NCBI GenBank assembly: GCA_030679615.1
Contig: JAUXSJ010000335.1
Span: 1 to 12,243, forward strand
Reading direction: 5' to 3'
From: Parachlamydiaceae bacterium
GTDB lineage: Bacteria; Chlamydiota; Chlamydiia; Chlamydiales; Parachlamydiaceae
DNA: 12,243 bases
Translations under genes and position numbers: made by a program
Notes under the pieces: generated by a model
What the model saw: the letters and a program-made list of their open reading frames with translations, nothing else
What the model was told of the DNA's origin: nothing
The model's database searches: none
In this document: one piece after another, positions 5,080-11,818 of the stretch
Numbering within the stretch: the first letter of the stretch is position 1
Layout of the letters: every line of letters starts with the position of its first letter

Positions 5080-7737
5080 TCATGGTTTAAAAGAGACTTC
5101 AGCTGGAACTGACTCTCTTCCAAGAGCATCAACTGAAACAATGTAATACTGATAGGATCGACCTTTTTTACGATTATGATCCTCAAAAACGATTGAATTT
5201 CTTTTTTGAGAAATAATATCTCTTACTGAAGGTCTAGCTGTATCAATTAAATCTTGCAATGTTGGATCTCTGTAAACTTTATAAAAAATTGGTCGAGGAC
5301 CTGTAACAGGCGGGTGCCAAGCAACAATATTTATTCGATCTGTTTGTGTAGCAAATCTATTTTTTATTTGTCTTACACGCAAGTCAGTAGGCGGATTTAC
5401 ATGACGAGTTGTAGCAAGAACTAATTGCGTAACTGGAAGTGATAATGAAGGAGCGTTGAACTGGTCTCCTAAATATCTCGCAATAATTTGATGCACACCA
5501 ATAGATAAATCTGAAAGAACTATTGAGGCTATTCCATCCTTGACAGCTACTACTTGTCTTACTCCATCTACAAAGAAAGCAACAAATCCTTGTGCAACTC
5601 CAAAATTACTAATGATATCTGCTGTAATTAATACAGGAGCACCAAATTCTGATGGATTTGGAGTTGAAGTTAAAAAAGTTACCGTTGGAGCTTGATTGCT
5701 TTCTACAACTGTTTGCATGATAGACGGTGCAACTGAAGGAGAAAATCCAATCCCACCAGTATAATGAGCATCAATTGTATAAGAACCTGTAGTAAGATTA
5801 GAAACATCAAAAGATGCTCTTCCGGAGTCTCCTAAACTTTTTGTTCTGTATGGGCTACCATTAATTAATAAAGTGACAAAACCAGTTGGAGTAGCTATTG
5901 TAGACGTTGCATCTACAACTACTATAAAAGTAATTTTTTGTCCTTCTTGAGCAGGATTTAACGATGAAGTTATTGAGGTTGTTGTGGCTGAAGGGGTGAT
6001 AACTAACTGATTTAAAGTCGGAGCAGGAATGGCCGGATAAAACGCATCGCCTGAATATGTAGCCCCTATTTTTTGAGAACCATCTGCTAAAGCTGATGTA
6101 GAAAATGTAGCAACTCCATTAGTCAACTGTACTGGAGAGCCTACGTTTGTCCCATTAACACTAAATTGAATAGTTCCCGTTGGTGTAATTGAAGGATTAC
6201 TTCCAACTACCTTTGCTGTGAAAGTGACATTCGTCGTATTAATTGATGGATTACTCGATGAACTTAAACCAACAGCTGCTGTTCTAAATTTAGTACATTG
6301 GCCTATTGTTATTCCAACATACGTTTGATCTGTAAACCCAGCAGAGCTGGAGGCGCAAGTTGCACCCCAAAGTGCGTTAGAGTCATCATATGCGTATGTA
6401 TAAATAAATCCTAACGCATGTAATGCTTGTGAATATCCATTATACCATGGCCCAGTAAGCTGACCAATTGAAGGTAAAAATGTACTATTAGTGTAAAAAG
6501 GAGCGAATGAATTGACAAAAGAATCACTAATTACATTTGGATTTGGTAGAACTCCAGCCATAATTGCTTCAGAAAATAATTTTGCTAGTTGAACACCATC
6601 AACCTGGCCAGGTGAAGTATCTACAATATAGGGTGTATTTCCAGCGAAGATTTCTTCTGTGGTTGAATTTTGAGTTGTTGTTTGATTATAGATAGCAGGA
6701 TGAGGGGAGTCAAACACAACAATATTTGTAAGAACAGTTGTACTGCGAAACAGGATTCGATTTCCTGGTAAAATTTTTCCTACATAAGTTTGACCTGTTC
6801 CTACATTTTCTAACTGCATAACTAATGGAGTAGTTCGATAATAACTGGATGGACTTGTCCAGATAAAATTTAAAAAACTGAAACCATAAGCCGGTGCATT
6901 ATCTAAATATTGCGTATCCATAACTGCATTTGTTCCAATCATTCCTAAGGATGGATTTAAAACTCTAAGATATCCAAAGGTAGAAGCCGTACTCGGATTG
7001 TTATTTAGTAGAAAAAGATTGGCCCATTGCTGATCTTCTGGAGAAGGAAAAGAATTGAATACACTTCCTATATAACCAAATATGTAATCTCTTGGTTGAA
7101 ATAAGCCAATATTAGTTAGACTTGGTGCGGTGGCTGTAGATAAGTATGCATATAAAGGAATACTAAAAAAGTTAACTGCTGTTGGATTTATTGTTACTTG
7201 TGGACCAGTTGATTGATAGGTAAATTCAAATGTATCAAAAACTGTACTGCAACTACTGCAAGTTCCATTTGAACAGGGTGGGCAGTTCGAAAAATTTGGT
7301 CCTACAAAACTTCCAGGGCTTCCATTTACACCAGGAATTGAGATTCCATCTAAAAGTGAAATAAAAAATACACCTGAGATTGTATAAGGAACATACATCA
7401 CATAATTCCCATCTTCTACAGGTAAACTAGATAGTGGAACTGGTTCTGCTACCACTGAATTATCTGCAAAATATACAAGTGAAACGACTCCATTTGAATC
7501 TACACTAAAAGCACTATAATTAATGTTTGTCTGATCTGGATTTTGACCTACGCCTGTAACAAAGACTTCTGAAGCATCAAATCCGCTGTTATTCGCAAAT
7601 ACAAAGGGTAAGTAATTTAAATGCCTAGAAGGCGCTGAAGGGTTAGCGGGTGGGGTAATGACAAATGCATATGAAATATTAAATAAAAAACAAAAAAGAC
7701 AAGTTAGATAACCAATAAAACCATTTATTTTTTTCAT
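5080..7737 (-). CDS. Secreted GH64-like (beta-1,3-glucanase fold) protein with three Ig-like repeats and a fibronectin-III-like tail
   Basis: An 885-residue exported protein. Residues 1-24 form a signal peptide (basic tip, hydrophobic core, 'SYA'). Residues about 40-480 resemble glycoside hydrolase family 64, the laminaripentaose-producing beta-1,3-glucanases with a thaumatin-like fold: 'LPFVFANNSG' at the start, 'FEFTY' with Glu171, 'INPTAVNFFSIPLY', 'NGYSQALHAL' and 'YTYAYDDS' (Asp451-Asp452). By alignment from memory with the Streptomyces enzyme, Glu171 matches the first catalytic acid but the second falls on Asn189, so activity may be weak or absent and the domain may only bind glucan. 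A CX2CX4CX2C cluster (Cys152, 155, 160, 163) sits just before Glu171. Three Ig-like repeats follow (about 486-582, 584-679, 683-776), then a fibronectin-III-like domain (780-885). AGGGA lies nine bases before the ATG. Likely a surface or secreted adhesin/glucan-binding protein. Confidence 0.82.
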   Translation of the reverse strand: MKKINGFIGYLTCLFCFLFNISYAFVITPPANPSAPSRHLNYLPFVFANNSGFDASEVFVTGVGQNPDQTNINYSAFSVDSNGVVSLVYFADNSVVAEPVPLSSLPVEDGNYVMYVPYTISGVFFISLLDGISIPGVNGSPGSFVGPNFSNCPPCSNGTCSSCSTVFDTFEFTYQSTGPQVTINPTAVNFFSIPLYAYLSTATAPSLTNIGLFQPRDYIFGYIGSVFNSFPSPEDQQWANLFLLNNNPSTASTFGYLRVLNPSLGMIGTNAVMDTQYLDNAPAYGFSFLNFIWTSPSSYYRTTPLVMQLENVGTGQTYVGKILPGNRILFRSTTVLTNIVVFDSPHPAIYNQTTTQNSTTEEIFAGNTPYIVDTSPGQVDGVQLAKLFSEAIMAGVLPNPNVISDSFVNSFAPFYTNSTFLPSIGQLTGPWYNGYSQALHALGFIYTYAYDDSNALWGATCASSSAGFTDQTYVGITIGQCTKFRTAAVGLSSSSNPSINTTNVTFTAKVVGSNPSITPTGTIQFSVNGTNVGSPVQLTNGVATFSTSALADGSQKIGATYSGDAFYPAIPAPTLNQLVITPSATTTSITSSLNPAQEGQKITFIVVVDATSTIATPTGFVTLLINGSPYRTKSLGDSGRASFDVSNLTTGSYTIDAHYTGGIGFSPSVAPSIMQTVVESNQAPTVTFLTSTPNPSEFGAPVLITADIISNFGVAQGFVAFFVDGVRQVVAVKDGIASIVLSDLSIGVHQIIARYLGDQFNAPSLSLPVTQLVLATTRHVNPPTDLRVRQIKNRFATQTDRINIVAWHPPVTGPRPIFYKVYRDPTLQDLIDTARPSVRDIISQKRNSIVFEDHNRKKGRSYQYYIVSVDALGRESVPAEVSFKP

Positions 7738-7765
7738 ATCTTTATTCCCTGTAAAAGATAAATTT

Positions 7766-7793
7766 TTTCTTATATTAATATTGATATAAGAAA
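7766..7793 (-). promoter_or_regulatory. Inverted repeat upstream of the GH64/Ig gene (possible operator)
   Basis: TTTCTTATAT (7766-7775) and its reverse complement ATATAAGAAA (7784-7793) with an 8-bp A/T spacer, 29 to 56 bp upstream of the leftward ATG at 7737. The position suits an operator, or a 5'-leader hairpin if transcription starts further upstream. The sequence is pure low-complexity A/T apart from the C/G in each arm, so the regulatory reading is tentative. Confidence 0.35.
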
Positions 7794-7929
7794 TAATCGA
7801 TCATTGTAATTTTAGCTACATAAAAAAAACAATAGTTTCAGCGGCTGTCAACTAAGCGAAAATGCTGCAAGATCGCACGACTTTAGGTTTTTTTATTCAA
7901 TCGCCATGTCTACATCATTTCTTTGGAGT

Positions 7930-7954
7930 GCGAAGGCCCCGCCTTCGCTTTTTT
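7930..7954 (+). terminator. REP hairpin with T-tract, plus-strand terminator shape
   Basis: Perfect 8-bp stem GCGAAGGC (7930-7937) / GCCTTCGC (7941-7948), CCC loop, then six T on the plus strand. It has the form of an intrinsic terminator, but no rightward gene ends here, so this may simply be a property of the repeat arm. It would shield against rightward transcripts arising within the element. Confidence 0.5.
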
Positions 7955-7980
7955 AGGAGCAGATATGTCGCATTGCATTT

Positions 7981-8147
7981 ATAGTCGATTAAATCACAGT
8001 TGATAAAATTTTGACCGCGTCAAAGCTCTCGCGATTGAATAAATTTTTTCACGTGCAATATTAAGTCAATATTGCACGTGAAAAAAATTATTCAATCTCG
8101 AGGCTTTGACGCGGTCAAAAATTATCAAATGTAATTTAATCGACTAT
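7981..8147. repeat. 167-bp near-perfect palindrome inside copy 2
   Basis: Arms 7981-8062 and 8068-8147 are reverse complements with about six differences (substitutions and one-base gaps) around a five-base centre AAGTC. The innermost 20 or so bases of each arm (around CACGTGCAATATT) are perfect. The arm also carries a GACCGCGTC core. Near-zero spacing makes it able to extrude as a cruciform, which is rarely tolerated at this length in bacteria with SbcCD-type nucleases. Confidence 0.9.
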
Positions 8148-8195
8148 ATATAGATAGGATTGAAAATGACACTATTTTATCATTATTCTCTCGTG

Positions 8196-8222
8196 AAAAA
8201 AAAGCGAAGGCAGGGCCTTCGC
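8196..8222 (-). terminator. Intrinsic terminator downstream of recN (REP arm)
   Basis: Read on the minus strand: GCGAAGGC, loop CCT, GCCTTCGC, then eight T (8203 down to 8196). It lies 38 bp past the recN stop and points the right way to end the rnhC-recN transcript. The same bases are the right arm of the nested repeat, so the mobile repeat may have been co-opted as a terminator. Confidence 0.75.
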
Positions 8223-8259
8223 ACTCCAAAGGTATGATGAAGCGACCCTAGCTACGATG

Positions 8260-9891
8260 TTATTTTTCAAGTTGTGCGAAGCTTAATTTACCACCTGCCA
8301 TACGCTCTAATTCCAATTCTCGTGATTGATCATTTAATTCATTAACAAGAGTGACTGTTCGCCCATCCTTATCTTGTTTAATAATTTGCAAATGAAAATC
8401 AGCTTGATTTGCGACTTGCGCAAAATGAGTAATACAGATGACTTGATGGTTTTCTGCTATTTGCCGTAATTTTCTACCCACAATTGTGGCGGTTTCTCCA
8501 CCAATATTGCCGTCAACTTCATCGAAAATCAAAGTGGATTTTTGTTCTTTATCCGCTAAAACTGTTTGTAATGCTAATAATACTCGCGAAACTTCTCCTC
8601 CACTTGCATGATCCTTAAGAGAGATTTCATGTTCACCTTGGTTCGGAGATAAAATAAACTCTACTCGATCATGTCCATTTTCAGTTCGTTTTACTTCTTC
8701 AATTAAGATTTTAAACCGTGCATTTGGCATGTTTAAGGCTTGAAGCTCTTTAGTTAACTCTTTCTCAAGTTTTGCAGCAGCTTTTTTCCTTTTATCCGAA
8801 AGAATTTCTATCATCATGAGATTTTGCTTTTTATAACCCGCAAGCTTTTCTGTAAGAAGTTCGATTTCTAATTCTCTATTTTCAAGGTTATATAGCTTAT
8901 CCTTAATCATCTGTTGATAATTTAATATATCCGAAACAGTTGGACCATATTTTTTTTTAATTTGATTGATCAATGTTAGACGTTCATTAATTAGATGAAG
9001 TCGATCAGGGGAATGATCGATTTCTTCTTGATAACGAAGTAAAGTATGAGAAATTTCATGCAATTCTAATAATGCATTCTGAAAAGATTGAAAGGTTTCT
9101 TCGAGTGAAGAATCCAATTGAGTTAAATCTTTTAAAACCTGCTTTTGTCTATTTAAAATCGCAAGAACAGATTGCCTCTCTCCAGTAAATGCTAAGTTGA
9201 TTTCGTTAACCTTAGAAGACATTTCTTCAGAATTAATTAAAAAAGAATATTCTGCAAATAAAGCTTCATCCTCGCCTTCTTTTATTTGCGCTTCACTTAA
9301 TTCTTCTAATTCATGTTGATATCGATCGATTTCGCGTAATCTTTCACCTTCTTGATGAATGAGAAAATCTAATTGCTTTTGACATGCTAATTCAAGGTGA
9401 TATTGACTTTGAAATTCTTTTAAAACTTCATCTAATTGTCCATACAAATCTAAAACTTCACGATGATAATCGATTGAAAATAAACGATGGCTTGCTTTTT
9501 GACCTACCAGATGTACCAAGTGTGAACCTAATTTTTTTAAGAAACTAAGCTGGACTTGTTGTTGGTTAATGTAAATACGCCCTTTTCCATTGGCATTAAG
9601 CTCTCGCCGAATAATCAATTCTTGATCATCTTCATGTTCAATTCCACTTTCATTCAGAATGTTTACTATTAATGAATTAGAACAATCAAAAATGGCTTCA
9701 ACAATTCCTTTATCACATCCTTTGCGAAGAATGCTCGTATCTGCTCTTTCACCTGCAATTAAACTAATGCTTTGCATAATTGCAGATTTACCAGACCCAG
9801 TTTCACCGGTTAATATACTTAACCCAGAATTAAAGATTAAGTTGGCTTGCTCTACTAAAATAATATTCTGTATAAAGAGACGTTTTAGCAT
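8260..9891 (-). CDS. recN: DNA repair protein RecN
   Basis: SMC-like ATPase that acts early in recombinational repair of double-strand breaks. The 543 residues are close to the usual length of about 550. The N-terminal half-domain holds Walker A GETGSGKS (29-36) and 'SLIAGERADTSILRKG'. The middle, about 150-390, is a long Leu/Glu/Lys-rich coiled coil. The C-terminal half has the ABC signature ASGGE (429-433), Walker B 'TLIFDEVD' with Asp457-Glu458, and the switch-like 'CITHFAQVANQADFHLQI'. All key motifs are intact. The ATG at 9891 gives the typical RecN start 'LKRLFIQNIILVEQ' and lies four bases after the upstream stop, so it is probably translationally coupled as the third gene of the rnhC operon. 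The terminator at 8196-8222 closes the unit. Confidence 0.97.
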   Translation of the reverse strand: MLKRLFIQNIILVEQANLIFNSGLSILTGETGSGKSAIMQSISLIAGERADTSILRKGCDKGIVEAIFDCSNSLIVNILNESGIEHEDDQELIIRRELNANGKGRIYINQQQVQLSFLKKLGSHLVHLVGQKASHRLFSIDYHREVLDLYGQLDEVLKEFQSQYHLELACQKQLDFLIHQEGERLREIDRYQHELEELSEAQIKEGEDEALFAEYSFLINSEEMSSKVNEINLAFTGERQSVLAILNRQKQVLKDLTQLDSSLEETFQSFQNALLELHEISHTLLRYQEEIDHSPDRLHLINERLTLINQIKKKYGPTVSDILNYQQMIKDKLYNLENRELEIELLTEKLAGYKKQNLMMIEILSDKRKKAAAKLEKELTKELQALNMPNARFKILIEEVKRTENGHDRVEFILSPNQGEHEISLKDHASGGEVSRVLLALQTVLADKEQKSTLIFDEVDGNIGGETATIVGRKLRQIAENHQVICITHFAQVANQADFHLQIIKQDKDGRTVTLVNELNDQSRELELERMAGGKLSFAQLEK

Positions 9892-9895
9892 TATA

Positions 9896-10336
9896 TTATG
9901 GATCGTATGTTTGTGAGATCAATTTGTGAAGGATACCATCACTTAACTCCATTAAATAGCCATCTTGATTCCATTCCGGTACAGAATACACGAGATTTTG
10001 ATCAATATACGCAATAGGAGTTACAGTAATAGGGGATTCATGTTCAAAAAGATAAATGACGATTTTATCTATAGTCGGTTTTTGATGTTTTCCTGGTTTA
10101 AGTCCAACAATTCGAACGGATCGATTTAATATATCAATCACTTCATTTTGTTGATTAAAATTTAAAGTATAGAGAAGATCATGATAGCCTACTGCCATTC
10201 CTTTCACATCATTATATTTTAAATAAGTTTGAGCAGGTGGCCTACCTTTTATTATAGAAGCAAGATTCAGGGCTAAAAGTCCTATCATGCCAAATAAAAC
10301 GACCCCTGTTAAAATAAATAATGTACGATTATTCAT
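9896..10336 (-). CDS. Small single-pass membrane protein of unknown function
   Basis: I do not recognise this 146-residue protein. Residues 6-28 form one hydrophobic helix after a short N-terminal tip, followed by 'KGRPPAQTYLKYNDVKGMAV' and a soluble domain of about 110 residues with alternating beta-like segments ('DKIVIYLFEH', 'ITVTPIAYID'). By charge pattern the C-terminal domain is probably outside the inner membrane. It lies between rnhC (28 bp upstream) and recN (4 bp downstream) in the same direction, so it is almost certainly co-transcribed. Position does not prove a DNA-repair role, because chlamydial operons often mix functions. GAG lies about nine bases before the ATG as a weak ribosome binding site. 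A Chlamydiota-conserved envelope protein is the most likely nature. Confidence 0.8.
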   Translation of the reverse strand: MNNRTLFILTGVVLFGMIGLLALNLASIIKGRPPAQTYLKYNDVKGMAVGYHDLLYTLNFNQQNEVIDILNRSVRIVGLKPGKHQKPTIDKIVIYLFEHESPITVTPIAYIDQNLVYSVPEWNQDGYLMELSDGILHKLISQTYDP

Positions 10337-10364
10337 GGTTTACTCTAATCTTTTTAAGGTAAGA

Positions 10365-11276
10365 CTATTCTCTGTGTTTCCCTAAAATTGCGTCAAGTGT
10401 TTTAAAATGTTGCTTACAAATATTCCGTAATTCTTCTTCTCCAAATTCAAGAAGAATTTTTTTTGCTGCTACTTTAACAGCTGAAGAGCAACCTTTTGGA
10501 ATGAGAACTCCGTATTTTTCACTTAATTGGTCCATGCTTTCAACAAACGTTGCTCTAGCAAGAATAGAAGCAGCTGCCACAGCAGGATCTTCTTCGCCGC
10601 GATGTCGTTGAGTTAAATCAATCTTCATTTTTTTTCTTTTTAGAGCCAATTCAACAACCGACTCATCTGCAAACTGATCGATAACGACATTAGCACAATT
10701 AGATTTTTCAAACATATTTTCAATAACAGTCGCATGTCCCCAAGCTAATAATCGATTCAAATTTTTGAATTCATGATAGATTTCATTATATTTTTGTGGA
10801 TTAATTTTCACAATATGATAAAGAAAATCCTTTTTTACCGCTTTTGAAATTGATTTAATTGATTTTTCTGTTAATTGCTTGGAGTCTTTCACACCAATTG
10901 ATTGTAATTGACCAAACTGATCGGCCGGAACATATACTCCCGCAATACAAAGAGGACCAAAAAAATCGCCCTTTCCAGATTCATCGACACCAATATGAGC
11001 AGAATAAGTGACTAATGAATGCGGATGAGTATAATTAAAAGTTTTTAAAACATAGGGTTCTAAGAAAAATTCAATGAATTCCGCACTTTCTTTTCCTTGA
11101 ACAACAAGTTTTCCTGATTCCCATACAGTACAAACAATTCCCTTTTTTTTTGCTGAGAAGCGCGTATGTATTGGATGAGTTATTTCAAAACCTTGATTTT
11201 GAAGTTCTTGAGCAAGTACATTTGATAATGCTAAATCAATTGTTGTCACAAAGGGAGATTTAGATGTTTGGTTCAT
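10365..11276 (-). CDS. rnhC: Ribonuclease HIII
   Basis: Endonuclease that removes the RNA strand of RNA-DNA hybrids (R-loops, primers) and can cut at embedded ribonucleotides. The 303-residue length is typical of HIII. Residues about 1-85 form the TBP-like substrate-binding domain that distinguishes HIII from HII. The catalytic domain begins with 'GVDESGKGDFFGPL', giving Asp98 and Glu99. The further acidic residues are Asp200 in 'VVIDQFAD' and Asp230 in 'EEDPAVAAASILARA', so the D-E-D-D set is complete. The first Met at 11276 gives a full-length N-terminal domain; AAGG lies some 12 bases upstream, a loose ribosome binding site. It is the first gene of a leftward operon ending with recN and is divergent from rodZ, an arrangement I recall for CT008/CT009 in C. 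trachomatis. Confidence 0.96.
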   Translation of the reverse strand: MNQTSKSPFVTTIDLALSNVLAQELQNQGFEITHPIHTRFSAKKKGIVCTVWESGKLVVQGKESAEFIEFFLEPYVLKTFNYTHPHSLVTYSAHIGVDESGKGDFFGPLCIAGVYVPADQFGQLQSIGVKDSKQLTEKSIKSISKAVKKDFLYHIVKINPQKYNEIYHEFKNLNRLLAWGHATVIENMFEKSNCANVVIDQFADESVVELALKRKKMKIDLTQRHRGEEDPAVAAASILARATFVESMDQLSEKYGVLIPKGCSSAVKVAAKKILLEFGEEELRNICKQHFKTLDAILGKHRE

Positions 11277-11336
11277 ATTAACATTAACCTTAAAATAAAG
11301 TTTGCGATAATCATCTCAGAATCCTTAATAGCTTTA

Positions 11337-11375
11337 ATTATACACTATTCGTTTAATGATCAATTAGTGTATAAA
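11337..11375. promoter_or_regulatory. Divergent promoter region with symmetric dyad between rnhC and rodZ
   Basis: TTATACACTA (11338-11347) and its reverse complement TAGTGTATAA (11365-11374) flank a 17-bp spacer in the 149-bp divergent gap. On the minus strand the left arm yields a consensus -10 TATAAT (11342-11337), with TTGATC (11363-11358) upstream at a short spacing of 15. On the plus strand the right arm yields TATAAA (11370-11375) facing rodZ, with no convincing -35. The symmetry could be two back-to-back -10 elements, an operator for one regulator controlling both directions, or both. Confidence 0.5.
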
Positions 11376-11425
11376 ATAAGTAATAAAACTTAAACCCAAT
11401 AAATAGTTTAAAAGCAGGTTGCTTA

Positions 11426-11818
11426 ATGAAACAAATCGGCGAACAATTACGTCAAAAAAGAAAGGAAATGAATCTTTCTTTAAAAGAGATTGAAAACGCA
11501 ACATCCATTAGAATGGCATATCTCCATTCTCTAGAGGAAGGCGAAATCGATAAACTCATCTCACCCATTTACGCTCAAGGATTTTTTGAACAATATGCTT
11601 CATTTTTAGCTCTTGATGGTAAACAAATCATTAAGGATAATCCTAATGTTTTTCATCGTGCTGAAAATCAAGAGTTTGCTTATGGTATCGGTACTCTTGA
11701 AGTACGATGCAATCCAGGATCAGGTGTTAAATGGTTTCCTGGTGCAGTTTGGATTATTGTTTTGGTTGCCATTCTTACTGTGGCATGGTACACAGCGAAA
11801 TTTTTAGGAGTTGTTTAA
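11426..11818 (+). CDS. rodZ: RodZ-like cytoskeleton protein, short form without periplasmic domain
   Basis: Membrane-anchored partner of the actin homologue MreB, placing elongation or division machinery at the inner membrane. Residues 1-75 are the RodZ-type HTH_25 domain: 'IGEQLRQKRKEMNLSLKEIE', 'ATSIRMAYLHSLEEGE' and 'PIYAQGFFEQYASFLALD', the last being the helix that in other RodZ proteins contacts MreB. Residues 104-124 are a single membrane helix, and only six residues follow. At 130 residues it lacks the large periplasmic domain of E. coli RodZ, as I recall for chlamydial CT009. A short inverted repeat, AAGCA-GGT-TGCTT (11412-11424), places the only GG near the start codon in a loop, so the ribosome site is weak or structured. 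It is divergent from rnhC and overlaps the DUF368 gene by one base. Confidence 0.9.
   Translation: MKQIGEQLRQKRKEMNLSLKEIENATSIRMAYLHSLEEGEIDKLISPIYAQGFFEQYASFLALDGKQIIKDNPNVFHRAENQEFAYGIGTLEVRCNPGSGVKWFPGAVWIIVLVAILTVAWYTAKFLGVV

Larger units (their letters stand above)
7913..8239. mobile_element. Nested inverted-repeat element, copy 2 (REP doublet/REPIN-like)
   Basis: Outer arms 7913-7954 and 8198-8239 are inverted copies with only a few mismatches. Each arm reads, from outside inward, CTTTGGAGT followed by the hairpin GCGAAGGC-CCY-GCCTTCGC and a T run. A GGAG head before a GC-rich palindrome is the layout of REP units mobilised by RAYT (REP-associated tyrosine) transposases, and two inverted units make a REPIN or BIME. 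Here the interval is unusually long, about 240 bp, and contains another huge palindrome (7981-8147). No coding frame is present and no transposase is visible in the window. Together with copy 1 it defines a family. A further 13-bp piece, TTTATTCAATCGC at 7892-7904, is the reverse complement of 8031-8043 inside the element. Of the gene-free stretch 7738-8259, this element fills most; the remainder shows nothing clear beyond the dyad at 7766-7793. Confidence 0.72.

Noticed and set aside
7846..7851. TTGACA on the minus strand as -35 of the GH64/Ig gene
   Set aside because: No acceptable -10 lies 16-18 bases downstream; that stretch is a homopolymeric T run.
9659..9916. Plus-strand open frame antisense to the recN start
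   Set aside because: It is a mirror of the conserved RecN Walker A region and has no independent support.
11613..11807. Second plus-strand frame inside rodZ
   Set aside because: It overlaps the RodZ frame, which carries the recognisable HTH and membrane helix.
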